From the NCBI GenBank assembly GCA_018350325.1, contig JAEVLN010000011.1:2476449-2540448 (forward strand): a stretch of DNA of 64,000 nt. The letters run 5' to 3'. Each line of letters starts with the position of its first letter. Positions within the stretch are counted from its first letter, which is position 1. The notes under the pieces were generated by a model that was not told where the DNA came from, made no database searches, and worked only from the letters and a program-made list of their open reading frames with translations. Positions 23,381-35,798 of the stretch are shown in pieces. The position numbers and the translations under genes were made by a program. The stretch is from Globodera rostochiensis. Taxonomy: Eukaryota; Nematoda; Chromadorea; Rhabditida; Heteroderidae.

Positions 23381-26300
23381 TTAAATGGTCGAAGTCATGA
23401 TCCCCGGAGAGTAAACGGCGGCTATGTTCAGGATCAGACGAAGGTCGGAATAGTCGCAGTCAAGCACCGCAGAAACGCGCTCCATGGACAGCGAGTCGTG
23501 TCCATCTGAAATTGTGGGAGGGCAATTCGTGGTTATGACCAAACTGACACACGCAGCACTGCTCCCCCCTCCCCCATCAGGGTTACAATATTAGAGATAG
23601 GACAGACAAATACACCAAAAAACAGAATACGTTTTGTCCTTTTTGGAATTTTTAAATCAAAGTAATTCAAAGACCTAACAAATTTTGGGACCCAAATTAT
23701 GGTTTATTAAACGTGTCCGATCTCTATGGGATATGCGAGGAATTTTGTTTGCCTGATGTGATCAAATTGGCCAAAATGTTGGATTTGGCTAGCAAAGAGC
23801 CGAGTCGATCCTCGATAAAGGACAGCAAAAAGTCGGAAGCACAGCGATGGCTGAAAAGAGAGAGAAATTTGAACATTTTACGACGAAAAGCCCGGCCATC
23901 ATCGACCTGAAAAGTTCTGCAAATTCCTCAAACATCGCAGTGACCGCTTCGGATGGGCACACAAAGGGCATGTCCTCTACGAGACAATTCTCAGCAACAA
24001 TAAGCTGCAAATGAAATTTTCAGTGTTTCTATTTTTCCAATTTTAATGTCAACAAAGAAAAGCGGACACCCTAATTACCTTAACCGCTAAATTTTGGGTG
24101 TCAATCAAAACGACGACAGTGCTCCTCCTATCCTCCTCCTGCTGCTGCTGAGACTGCTTCAGAAGGGACTTTGAAGTTGCCGACGATTCGAACGGTTGCT
24201 GCTGCTGCTGCTGGTGACAATGAAGCAGTCCAACTCCACCGACAGTAGCCGAAACGGTCCGTTGTTGCTGTTGTTGAGCTGCATGATGTGACATTTCGGC
24301 TGAAATTAGGCAACGGAGTGAAATTCAAAAATTAAGTCAGTGGGGGGGGGGGGGGGAAGCCAAAATCTGTATACTTTTTGAACCCAAAGCCTCACAATGC
24401 GAATGGGCTGTTGAGTGCGAGATGAGTGGGAGGAAAAGCCGTTTTCCATCATCGTCTGGTGACGGAGTTTGCCTCTGTTGGTGGTCGGCTGTTGTTCTGG
24501 CACTGCTCCCCAATAAACTTTTGGTCGCCGGATGGTCAGCCAAACCGCCGCCGCCCCCTGCCGACGAGGACAGCGTTTGGGAGGCGCTCGGCGACAGCGT
24601 CAACAGCATTTGACTGTTGGCGCACGGTTCGCCCATCGGATGTCGAACATCCTCGTAAATGGCGGCCAAAATGTCATCAAAAGTTTGTTTCGTGGTATCA
24701 AAGCCTAAAAATAGTGTCATAACTCAAGGAAGCTGATTTTACAATACATTTGGGAGTGTTTGCTGTGGAATTTCGAAAAAAAAAACTACGAATTCGAAGA
24801 CGATTTTATAGTGCAAACCTGAGAGCACAAAATGTGGCGAATACCCGCGACAAATGCCAGCCAAAAGAGAGCGCCCAAAGTCGTACAAAGGCTGTTCAGA
24901 GAAGGGCAAATTGTTCGTCAAAATTTCTAAAATTTCGACATTTGGCAAAACATCCTAAACAAAATATAATATAAAATGTGTTACTTTCACGACGACTTTC
25001 AACGGAAGAACATCGAATGAAATAGGAAAGCACATTGAGCATTGTGGACACCAGCCGACGATTTTCCCCGACAACGACAATTTTGACAAATTTGCTTTCC
25101 TCATTGACAATACCAATGCCCGAGTACAACTCGAGCAACTGCGCCACCGCCGGATTGTACGGCATATGCGTAGGGTCGATGGAACTCTTAAGAATGCTTA
25201 CGAAATAAAACAAAAAAATCCAAAAGAATGGAATATTGGCGCAAAACAAAAAGGCCCAAAGTACCGTTCCAAAAAGCAGCGGCCTGTAAGTGTTTGAACA
25301 ACATTTGTCCGGCGGTGCAACGCTGGCAACCCACGCGAGTTGGTTCATCAAAACGGCCGAAATTGCGGTAGAAAAAAAACTGTAAAAAACAAACAAATGC
25401 AAAACAACACTCGAAGAACGCCCCATTAATTCCGCTCACAATTTGGTCTCTTTGGTGTTCAAAAGTCGGATGAGATAGGCCAAATTTGAACAGAAATTGA
25501 ACGCAATATTCCCTTTCTTGTCGAGGTCAACAGAGACAAGACTGAGCCACACCGGACTTCGGAGCCGAGGCGAATTGCAAAGTAAACACAGCGAATTACA
25601 AACGGTCGACCAACCCTAAATGAGAAAACTATATTTAATAGAGAATTTTCACAAATCTCGACCAAAATCGCTCCTTCTAAAAGCATATCGCCCATAACAA
25701 CCAAACAAAACCTCGTAGATCAACTGAAGAAATTGCGTTCTGTCCTGTACCGCTTTGTGTATTTGGACAACCAGACGGTCCAGTTCACGTTCCACTTGCA
25801 AAATGTGTTGGAAAATGAAGGAACGAAAATCGCCTAAAAATTAATTAAATTTTAGTCCCAATGTTATCCCCGACGGACATGGCAAAAGGAGAGCGAATCC
25901 GTACTGCTTCAACTCGGTGGACGAGTCGCCCAAGGCACAACCATCGGCAATCGATGAACAACTGCTCAGCCGACTGCGATTGCTCAAACGCAATGAAATG
26001 GCTAAAAATGAAGGAACTTTTGACCCAGCATTTCAAAAGGCCCATCTTAATCAGCCCATGGACACTCACCGTCATCCAATCCGAGTTGCGACATTTGCCG
26101 TCGTCTGGTCCGGGAAAGTCTGTTGGGGGAGAAGGCGCGCAACTCCTCCATAATGTCGTCGATGTCGTTGGATTCCAACTGCAGCGACGAATTTCGGACG
26201 CGGTTGAATTGCTCGGGCGGATCAATGTTGGCGGAAGTGCGCGAAGAATTCAGCGGAAAGCGTGCGCATGAAAAGTGGGGATGGTGGAGGTGGTGCTGAT

Positions 26301-27666
26301 GGTCGTCACGGTCACGATGGTCCTGAACATGAAACGGATTACCTTAATTGACCAATTTAGAACCGAATTCGACCTGAATGCCCTCCAGGGAACGGATGGT
26401 CGAGTAGTTGGACTGGTTGTCCGAGTCGGAGCTCAGACTGCCGACGGTGCATTTGTAAATGTCACTGAAATTCAACAAAAATGCGCAAAAAGTGCAGTGG
26501 CCACTGACTTTGATTTGAAAGGAGTCGTATATTTGTTGAGCCGTGGCACGGAGAAAACACGAGAAATCATCACATAATTGATGTCACTTAAGTTCACAAA
26601 TTGAGCATTTTTTTTTTTCGTAATTGTCTTGGAATATCCCTCCAAAAGCGTTTAGACCCCCCCCCCCCCCGCCTCGACTAGATTTACTAATTTGAAAATT
26701 GCACCCCGACAAACAGTTGGAGTCCTCCCCCCAAACCTTAGGCCCCCTTATTTGTAAGTGTTTTCTTTCTATTCAATGAAACAAAAGAAAAGAATAAACC
26801 TCAGTGTGTGAATTTTCAATGAGTCCACTTTCATCGCGGACGGCAAAGTCCCGAAGAGCATTTTGGCGATTTTTAATGTGTCATATTTGTGGGGCAGAAA
26901 CTAAAAACAAGATTCAATTGATTTGGTAAAAATAAATAAATGTTTAATAAATGATTTTTAATCAAAAAGTCTTCCAAAAAGGCTAAAGGACATCGGCGAC
27001 TATCATTTTAGAGTTTTGTTCAGCTTTTCACCTGGAAACGACCGCATTGCGACCGGTGAGAGCCAACAACAAGCCGATCGGAGACGGCCACGATGGTTTC
27101 GGAGTCGTATAGCAAACGACTGTCCTTCTCGGAAAAGACGATGAGTCGGACCTTCTCCTTCCGAAGGGTTCGGTTGTAGAGGCTTTTGCTGCAAATAATT
27201 GACTATTTATGCTTTTTGTTAGTCTTAAAATGTTTGGTTTGGGACAAAATGTCGGCTCTTCTCTCTCCCTTTAAATAATGTGAAAGAGAGAGAAAGAGGG
27301 CAAAGTGCAAAGAAAGGAAGAGAGGGCGCCCCATCCCCCAACTTTAAGTCGCGCGCACCACAAATCGTCAAGGCCCTCCAACAGTTCATGTTCATCAACA
27401 GCAATGTCCTCCGAACTCGTCGCCTTTTGCTGATGCGTCTGTTGTCCATTGGGCGAAGGGTTGGCCGACTGTTTTACGGTGTGTTTTTGCTGCTGCTGTT
27501 GTTGTTGTGGCGCTTGCTGCTGGACGTTAAAGCTGTAACTTCGGGGAAAGGACGGGGCGGTAGCGCTTGTTGGTGTTGTTGTCGTGGTGGAAGCCGATGA
27601 GATTTTCTTGCCAGAATTTGCCGTCGTTGTCGAATCGCTTGCTAACAACTTTTTGAATATTGCCAT
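23381..27666 (-). CDS. Folliculin-interacting protein (FNIP1/2 family)
   Basis: A DENN-type partner of folliculin in lysosomal nutrient signalling (AMPK/mTORC1). The chosen start at 27666 gives MAIFKKLLASDSTT, followed by a Thr/Gln-rich spacer. Next come VRLIVFSEKDSRLLYDSE (about 27020-27190), SSLQLESNDIDDIMEELRAF (about 26130-26190), PVWLSLVSVDLDKKGNIAFN (about 25490-25560), FFSTAISAVLMNQLAWVASV (about 25310-25385), PYNPAVAQLLELYSGIGIVN then VVGENRRLVSTMLNVLSYFI RC (about 25010-25190), LPFSEQPLYDFGRSLLAGIC (about 24830-24910), STVVVLIDTQNLAVKV (about 24080-24130), a C-terminal DENN block near 23780-23990, and the last exon ERVSAVLDCDYSDLRLILN to the stop at 23381. The order and signatures (NQLAWV, YFIRC) match FNIP. 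Poly-Gln and Ser-rich linkers are nematode-specific. Exon edges are approximate. Confidence 0.88.
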
Positions 27667-28932
27667 TTTTGAGGAAGACAACAAAACTGGTTAATAAAGT
27701 GTTGTTTGTCGCGTTTTTGTTGTTTTGTGACTTTACTATTTTCAGAAAATAACATTTCAAAAACGAACGGAAGTTGAGCAAAACTTTCTAAGCTCTAAAC
27801 AGTTGGTACATTGCTAAAAAAAATAATGGAAAATTGCAAAAACAATGGACAAAAAAAAAGTAAATAGGCATGTAATTCACCAAAGTCCTTTATATCGGAG
27901 GGTTTGGCGAGATAGGCCGTGGTTTTGATCAGAGGAGTAAAAAGCATCGGGAAGAATCAAATGAGAAAAATTGCTGTCTGTGTACCTCTCCGCCACTTAC
28001 TGACTGACTGATAGGGGGGGGGGGGGGGGCTGTGGCTGCATAATATTCCCGTTTCTTTTTTTTTACTTGCCGACTGCGTTTAGGTAAGCGAAATGAACAA
28101 ACGGATGGATGGATAGAGATGGAATGGAATTCACGTGGTTGGCACCTGACCAAAAGACGAGGGACGGGGGAGGAGGAAATTCGTCAGGCACTCAAGGCCG
28201 CCAAGGCAAAGACCGGGCGACGGATGCCTGCCTTCCTCTTTTCGACTGCCATGGTGGGGAAAAGATGCGGAAATGTTGGGAGAGAGTTCGTTGGTTGGAA
28301 TGGCGCCGCGGAGGGCGAGTGAATGGGGTGACGAAAGGAGTGGAAGGGAGGGAGGGGGAGAACTCTCTCTCTCTCTCTCTGTTCTGTTGTTGTTGCTGCT
28401 GCTGAAGGATGTGCTGTGGAGTGGTGCTCTTGCTCTTTGGGTGGGTGGGGTGGGGGGGTGATGGACGATGATTTTCCCCCCCCCCCCCCGCCCTCCCTCC
28501 ACCCCCAACGCTTTCTTTGTTTGAAAAGGGTCTCTGAGGGGGAGGCACGGGACAAAGTCAGCAACCAGCCAGCCACCACCAACACCAACAGCAGAGCTGA
28601 CAGCCGTTTGGAGAAGGCAACAGACGCTGATGAGTGGGCATAGGCATGAGGGAGGGAAGGAAGAGAAAAAAATTGGAAGACTTCCAAAAATCTTTGGTGC
28701 AACAATTCGTTTCGGAAAAACTTAAAATAGCGGAATACGAAATATTTAACATGTAGGTATGACGAAACAAAATAAGCATTTAATTTTATGCTAGCTCAAA
28801 CAAAAAGGCATATTAATCACAAAAAAGAAAGCGAAAGACTTGAATTGAATAAGGTGAAAAAAAAAACTGAGAATGAAGAAAAATTCGATGAATAGAAAAG
28901 CATAAAGTTCAGGCAAGGTCATCCACCATCCG
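27667..28932. other. FNIP upstream region, no gene supported
   Basis: Contains G runs (28014-28030), a CTCTCTCT tract near 28365-28380, CTG/TTG triplets at 28385-28403 and a C run at 28477-28490. Purine/pyrimidine strand bias opens several long frames on both strands, but their composition is low-complexity and none resembles a protein family. Confidence 0.5.
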
Positions 28933-31900
28933 TCAAAGTTCGTCTTCGTCGGCTTCCTTCCGAGTGCAATAGCAGGCCAAACCGACGAGAATGGCAAAGA
29001 AGAAAAGAGCACAGAACAGGAGCATCCACGTGGCCAGCTAAAAACAGCAAATTTCCATATTTGCTGTGCTCTTTTTCGTTTCCATTGCACTTGCTTTTAC
29101 CTGGTAATCGCCGAGTTGTTTGTCCAGAAAGGCAATCTTTTGCAAGTTCCCAACATCGACGGAGTCCAAATGACGAACTAAAATCGGTGAATTCAGATTC
29201 TGGCATACAGTAGATGCACAGTGATATGATGGGAATCGACGGTTCAGAGGGTGCGCGGTTGGTCAACCGGAATTTTCGGTTTCTCGCTATTTTTGTTGAA
29301 AAATTTTCCCATAGATAGAGGAGGTTGGCCGACCGGAAGGCGACATTACCGATTTTAATCAATATGAGATTAAAATGTGATCATTAATTATCTATTTTAT
29401 CGATTGCCAAATGCCATAACATTTGCATTAAATGGGCGGGCAAAGCAAAAGCATCGATATTCCCCTGTCATAATAATTTTAACACAGCACAATGAACTGA
29501 CCGTATCTGTTCCAAAACACATGCGCCTGCCAACGGAAGCCAACATTCACTGTGGGAGAGTCGGTGATGGACAGAAAGTCCAGCTCCGAAGTTGTTGAAG
29601 AGGTCCAATTGAAGGGGAATCGGGCCGATTCGGGGGTTGGGTCTCTGCTCAGATTAGAAAAAGTACCAAAACAGAAGTGGAGGGGGTGGAGGGGAGAAGC
29701 CCACGAACTCGTATTTGAGGAAGTTGACCACCATCTCGGCAAACAGTTCGGTCACCCGCTTGTCCAATTGCCAATTCCGGTCCTTGCGCGTCTCGAGAAA
29801 TCGCCTCTCCAATTGGAACAGAAACATTTCGTCACATCCGTGGAAAACCCCTTAAAATAAAAACATTCCAACATAATACAAAACCACCATATTCACTTTG
29901 TGTCTCAAAGTTTTCGCTGACATGGTCAAACGAATACAAAAAGACGGGCACTTCTTGACGTGAATAGTAATTGGCCAGACGGGCGGTGGGCGCATCGAAC
30001 CAAAAGTGGGAGAACATCTGCAAAATAAGTGAAGTGATTGCAGATGACCCGATTTGAATTAGGCCCATTTTTACGGGCATGGCCATTTCTCCTTGAACTT
30101 TTAGTGAGAAGCTTTAACCCCATAACACCCCCCGCCCCCTCCCTTTCCCGACTCCGCTCTTTTATGGAGCATAAAGCTCTAACAACAAGAAATGTCGTTT
30201 AAACGGTGCCTGAAGAATGGACTCGTTGAGCGATGGCACGCTCAGGGACGGGTCCACCCGAGTCCACACGTATTCGTGCATCGCACCCTCGCGGATCAGT
30301 CGATGGTTGATGAACCCAGAGTACGACTGGGTCAAATTATCCACCAGTTGCTCCGCCACCGGCACGTTCATCCCATCGGTCATGTTGACGTTCTTCTCGT
30401 TGAGCAATACTCAAAATTATATGAGAAATGAGAAACTCATTCATTTTGTTCCCTTCATTACGCATTGAAAGGGCACTTTCGTCTCGCGTTGTGCCCAGCA
30501 TTATCGGGCTCTTCCGACGTGAAATGGACAACGTTTCCGGGTCGTTTGGAATCAGCCCGTCTTCGCCGTCCACAATGGGAACAAAAACGTCGTAGTCCGG
30601 GTACGGGCTGGGCTGAAGTTGGCGGAGGGACATGAACATTGCAAACAAACAAAAAATGAATAGTGTTAAAAAGAATCCAGGTGGGTCATTTTTGGCCGAG
30701 AAAAAGGATCGGATGCACTCTTGAACATTGCAAAAGAAGAACCTCAAAGGCGAGGATTTCGTCACGGAGCTGTTTCTTGAAGCATTCCAAAAGTTCGCTG
30801 GAATTGAACGAGCGACAATGGAGCCGTGCGTCCAATTGCCATGTGCCGTTGATGGCCGTGTCGCGGACAGTGCCGGGAGAGAGGGCCGTGCTAAACGGAA
30901 CGGACAAATGGCAATCTTTGAATTAATTTGGGTTCCTCCTGTCGACGAATTAAACCGACCCGCTCATCAGCATCACTTTGTGGAAGAGTCCTGCCGAGAA
31001 AATATGAGAAGCAATAAAAAATGACCGTTCGATTGACTTACCCTCCGCTTTCGGTGACAGTGCCAACAGCGAAACCGCAGAGGCTCCGGACCCGTGGCCC
31101 ATCGAAATGCAAATTTAAACATTAACATCGCCGGAGGCTAAGGCATTACCATCATTACGTTGTTCGGGTCTCCGCCAAACACATGCGCCTAAAATATGAA
31201 AACAAAACGTTGACCAATCAGTGAAGAATTGTTTACATTGCTCTGAACCCATTTGAGTGCCAACATTAAGTCCCAAAGTCCGAGATTACCGGGCAAAATG
31301 GAATCACCGGTGGAGAGGAAGCCTGACAATTGAATGAGAAATAAAGTTGCAACAAAATGGGGGATTTTTAGAATTCCCAAAACTACCCAACCCATAAATT
31401 TATTCTCCGATTCACCATTTACCCATTGGCCCGAGACGGTAGTTGACCGAGACGAAAATTACTTTTCGCGATACAAAATTGTTGAGGATGGCTTTCTGCG
31501 GGTAGTCAGCGCTGGACCCATACTGGAATCGGCCACCGTGCACCCAAACAATAACCGGATAAGTGTCGTTGGTGAACTGTTCAAAGAATTTTTTGGCGAA
31601 TTTCAAAAAGTTTGGCGGAAACTTGAGACGGAGCGAACAAATTCAGGTAGAGGCAATCCTCGGAGACGTGGATTTTGTACAGCTTGACCGGGTCAACCTT
31701 CCGATCCCGGGGCCGTTGAGCACACATCTGACAATGAGACATTTTTGGTCTATACGCCTAAAAGGAAAGGCCGAAAACGACCGGCGGATATTGCGACGCA
31801 TTCATCACGCCCCGCCATTTGGCCGGAGGTTCGGGCATCTGAGGATCGGAGGGGCAGACAAAATTATGGAAAAAGACAAAAACAAAAAAGGGGCAACAAC

Positions 31901-32321
31901 CTGAAAACGAAGCGAACCGACGGGCGGCGCGGCGTATGGAATGCCTTTGAAGACGGCAAATTCGTTCGCACCAATTGTCTATAAAAAAAGTTGTGGACAA
32001 GCAACAACTTCAACATTCAATCTCTCAGATATAGTAATTCAATGAATGAATGTCTACCAAATATTCGCCACGTATTGAGCCCGATTCGATGGTCAATTCG
32101 ATTGGGTGCGTTTTGCGGAGTCGCCCCGGTATCATTCCGTCAACAGCAACGTCACCATCGGCTTCAGCGGCAGAAGCGGAGTTGGTGGTTAAGCCGTCGT
32201 TGTCCAACGAATTTTCGTAAAAAGAAGCAGAACGGTGTGAATGCTGAGACCGTACGGAGGAAAACAGAAGATGCAAAAGAATTGAAGTGAGGACGGCCAA
32301 TTGGAAGGCGAAGGCAAACAT
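28933..32321 (-). CDS. Membrane-anchored cholinesterase-like protein (neuroligin/gliotactin type), nucleophile Ser replaced
   Basis: Carboxylesterase/cholinesterase alpha-beta-hydrolase fold. The start at 32321 gives a signal peptide (MFAFAFQLAVLTSILLHLLF). Then come PIELTIESGSIRGEYLV, FAVFKGIPYAAPPVGSLRFQ (about 31918-31980), SEDCLYLNLFAP (about 31660), YPVIVWVHGGRFQYGSSADY and VSVNYRLGPMG (about 31420-31560), GNLGLWDLMLALKWVQSN (about 31240), HVFGGDPNNVMM, then MGHGSGASAVSLLALSPKA (about 31060-31110). GTTRDESAL (about 30490), FWFDAPTARLANYYSRQEVP (about 29960), GVFHGCDEMFLFQ (about 29830), SITDSPTVNVGFRWQAHVFW (about 29540), and a C-terminal transmembrane segment (LATWMLLFCALFFFAILVG) ending EADEDEL follow. 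Aligned on FGGDP, the usual GESAG serine is Gly here, as in neuroligins, so it is probably a non-catalytic adhesion-type protein. The intron before the MGHGS exon ends TTTCG instead of TTTCAG. Confidence 0.82.
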
Positions 32322-33438
32322 CGGAACCGGCGGTGGAGCCCCGGCAAGTGATGAAATTTCCTGCAACTCGCAGAGACTTGCGCTAGCAATAAGAAGCTGC
32401 ACACACACGAAACATTAAACAGAAGAGCTTCCTGATAAAATTTAAAAAAATCACATTAGGTATGGCGAAAAATCAACAAAATTTCATTAAAAAATTGGGT
32501 AGGTAAAATTTGGGAAAAGTAACCATTTAGGTGGATGGCAAATGCGTCAGAAATTTAGGCAGGCCTGCGGAATTTTGGTCTCGTCAACAAAAAAGAAGAA
32601 AGTTATAGGATTCGAAACTTTTCTGGGCGAGTGCAGAAAAATGTTTCCAAGCCCCAGGCACTTTTTAACGATTCGAAATTTCAGGCCTTTTTTGAAAATG
32701 ACTAACAAATAAGTCTACCTTTGAGCATGGTTATTTTTCAAAAACGGCTAAAACAATATTTTGGAGTGTAATTTCTCTTCAATGGATGAAAAGCCGCCAG
32801 CCGCCAAAGGAAGTAAAGGACTAAGATTGAATTCAAACTTTTTTTTTGGCCTCCACCAAATGTCGCTTTTCGGCAGTATTTGCCATAGACAGAAAATGCA
32901 TTGAGCCGGACACAACGGAGGCGTGCCATAAATCCCCCAAAAGCCATTTCATCCGTCGCTTCAATCCCAAGAAGCATTATGTCTGAGTCTTGGGAGAATT
33001 CCTCTTCCCCTCAACCATTTTTATATTTGCAAGGAAACAACGAAAGTTTGGATTTTTCAGCTTCCTCAAAAAAGCAGCAGCATTGTTAAAGGAGACAATT
33101 GTAGGGATTGAAGCTAATTGCGTGTCAAAAACTTCTGAGTTTGTGAGAGTAAAAAAGGCATGTGTAAAATTTGCAAAATAAAGACAGTGAAGGTCAAAAA
33201 TAAGATTCTGTAAGTTTTTTGGCAATGGTGTAGAATTGCGGTCCCGGAGTGGGCAGTTTAGCGTAATTATAACCAGAATTACCTAAGCATTGAACAAAAA
33301 AATGGTTTATTTTCTCCTCAAAAATGCTCCGCCGAGAATTTTGTGAAAATTTTAATGAATCTTGTTATGAAAATTGTTTAAAATTTGCGAAGATGCGAAA
33401 CATGTATGCAAAATTGTTGTTTCTTTTTGCGATCAAAA
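32322..33438. other. Intergenic, no gene seen
   Basis: AT-rich spacer between the cholinesterase-like gene's 5' end and the PIG-S stop. Short open frames lack family resemblance. It presumably holds the promoter of the former and the 3' UTR of the latter. Confidence 0.55.
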
Positions 33439-35798
33439 TCATTCGTTCTTAGCCTTCTCATCCTCCGTTGTTCGCCGCCACCGTTTTTTGAGCTTTAAAA
33501 GCAAAAAGATGGCAAAGAGAGCGAAAGGCTGAAGCAAAGGGACGAGCAAAGGGAGGAAGAGGGGCACATAAACGCCGTATTTTTGTTCGGACGGAAAGTT
33601 GAGCAGTTCGAGCAGCGACGGGTCGGTGTTGGCCCGCTCGGCGAGTCGACGCGCTTCGGCGGCAGACTCGGAATCTGAGGACAATTCTGGCAATTTGTTC
33701 AATTAATTAAACCCAACCAAAGTGATTTCTGTCGGCAAGGTCGTTGAAAGCCTTCAGAAACAGCACTTTCGAGTCGGCAGAAAGCCGTGCCACTTCGTCC
33801 GGAATCACCAAATCATCAATATTTTCGGACACTGAATATGTTGAAGATTAATGAGTCAAAATGAACCAAAAAGGCATATTACCCTGGACTAAGTTTCATA
33901 GCAAATCAAAAAATTAAAAACTCGCATTTGTGCAGAGCATTCAAAGTGCGCAATGTTTGCATCAAATTCTCGACAACAAGTCGCCTTTTGTGTTGAAGGA
34001 GTGTCTCCTTGAACATCTGTGCCGAACTCATCTCGGCGCCACCGTTCGCGATTGGTCGAACCGAAAATTGGAATTGCAAAACGGCCAAAAGTGCGTTCAG
34101 AAGAGCGGCGGAAACGGCATTTTCGTCATCGGCAAATTGAGGCGGAATGAAAAGGCCACCCCACGAGGCGATGGCCAAACCGACGGTCGACTCCTGAATG
34201 ATTTCTGCGCGAATCGGTGGCTGGCCCCAAATGAATCAACGTTGGCTGATCAATCCCAAAATGAACGACAGATGATTAATCACTAATACTAGGTTGTTTC
34301 ATAATTAAGCTCGCTTTTTTGTTTACAGCAGCTAGTAATAAAAATACAACTAAATTTTAATCAAAAAAGCGAACTTATTATGCAACCTGGTGATGGTGTC
34401 AACCCATCTCATCACCAACCCAACTTATCCCCTCCAACTTTGAACCTTTATAACTCGTTTCAAAATGAATGAAACCAAATATAATCGATATCATTTAAAG
34501 CTCCGAATGTGCCGAATATAGTAACTCCGATATGCTAAAATTATGATCAAGTTTGTCAAAAACCATTATTTTGGATTTTTCGGGCTTTTCATGTCATAAC
34601 TTTTCTGAAACTTAACATATCGGGTTAAATAAAGTTTATTTTATTCGGCACATCTAGAGCTTTCAAATGATACTAATTATACCTGGCTTGCTTCATTTCG
34701 AAAAAGATTATAAAGGTTTAAAGTTGGACGTGATGAGTTGGGTTAGTGATGAGATGGGGCCCTAGTAATATCGAAAATAAATTTGGCTTCAAAATTGGCA
34801 TTTTCGATCAGACGGCCAACAAAAGTGAGGACAAACGCACGCCGTTATGGGTAAGCCGAATGTCCATCGCATCGTCAAACGGAGGCCAAAAGACGGCCAA
34901 TTTGAGCAGAGACTCCCTGTTGAGCGGTGCCGAGCCCATCAAACGGTCCAACTCGGAGCAAAGCGACGCCGGCATTTGCTGATCGGACGAGTCAATGTCG
35001 ACGATTGCCGGAGACTCCTTCCGACGGTCGGACACAAAATCGGACAGAGAAAAGTCCCAAAGGTGCTCAGCACTGATCAGAACTAAAAGTAAGGAATTCG
35101 AAAAATAATCTCCAAAAAAATTGTTGGGGACGACCTTCGACGCCAATTTCCTTGAAATTTTTCTGTAAGAAAATGTCGAATTTTCTTTCGATTGTGCGCG
35201 AAAAATTAATTGTTTTTTGCGTCGCTTTGTGATGAACGAAAACGAAATGAACGCTGTAATCGGATTGAGGCCGTAAAACGTCCCAAACATCGCCGCCACT
35301 CTCAGCAGACGCTGCTGACGAGGGAAAAAACGAAGAAAAATTCTGAAAAATTTTATTTGACAAAACAAATAAAAACGGGAGAGTTGAACCCACCTTGATT
35401 AAAAATAATATAAAAAATCGTACTTTTGTCTCTCCGAAAATGTTTTGATTCACTTTTTCCTAATCAACTCTTCAACATGCCATGGCAAAATGACCTTTTC
35501 CAGTGCCAATTCGTACTCGGCGCCGAGCACAGAAAGTGCCGCCCGGTAAGGCGTTGTGGTAAGCCACCAAACGGGCAAACCGACAGCGAAGATGACGAAG
35601 GCGAAAGAAAGAAAGGCAATGCGACGCCAGCGGAGCTCGGCGCGTTCACTTCCGGAGAGTTTCACCTTTGGGGAGAAATGTTGGGGGACTGTACAGTTAC
35701 GGAAGTTGTTCTCAGTAAAAAGCAAGACCGTCAAGAAAAAAACAAACCTCGCCACAAAGGTAATTTTGGAACTGCCACGAAAACGAAGAAGAATCCAT
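33439..35798 (-). CDS. GPI transamidase subunit PIG-S
   Basis: PIG-S is a subunit of the ER GPI-transamidase complex that attaches GPI anchors to proteins. Exon 1 (35748-35798, 17 codons) encodes MDSSSFSWQFQNYLCGE with donor GTTTGT. Exon 2 starts after CCCAAAG at 35665 and gives RIAFLSFAFVIFAVGLPVWW, the family's N-terminal membrane segment followed by TTTPYRAAL. Middle exons near 34800-35000 give DIDSSDQQMPASLCSELDRL and GSAPLNRESLLKL. About 33915-34180 gives LAIASWGGLFIPPQFADD and VVENLMQTLRTLNALH. About 33735-33830 gives ENIDDLVIPDEVARLSADSK. The last exon (to 33439) gives LLNFPSEQKYGVYVPLFLPL and a C-terminal membrane segment with a basic tail, matching human PIG-S. Exon 1 lies inside the 1,091-bp duplication. 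One intron (34200-34790) hosts two inverted-repeat elements. Confidence 0.9.
34291..34390. mobile_element. 100-bp MITE with mariner-like terminal inverted repeats
   Basis: Left end AGGTTGTTTCATAATTAAG, then CTCGCTTTTTTG; right end CAAAAAAGCGAACTTATTAT then GCAACCT. The roughly 30-bp inverted ends with a few mismatches resemble Tc1/mariner-type MITE ends. No clear TA target duplication was seen. It lies in a PIG-S intron. Confidence 0.75.
34403..34758. mobile_element. 356-bp fold-back element in a PIG-S intron
   Basis: The left arm CCCATCTCATCACCAACCCA matches the right arm (about 34660-34758) in reverse complement over about 100 bp with mismatches, including CCAACTTTGAACCTTTATAA. The centre contains the palindrome-like TTCGGCACAT/ATGTGCCGAA pair. 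Confidence 0.8.

Noticed and set aside
27800..28700. Several overlapping frames of 100-170 codons upstream of FNIP
   Set aside because: Composition-driven by CT, GGG and GCT repeats; no family resemblance and contradictory frames on both strands.
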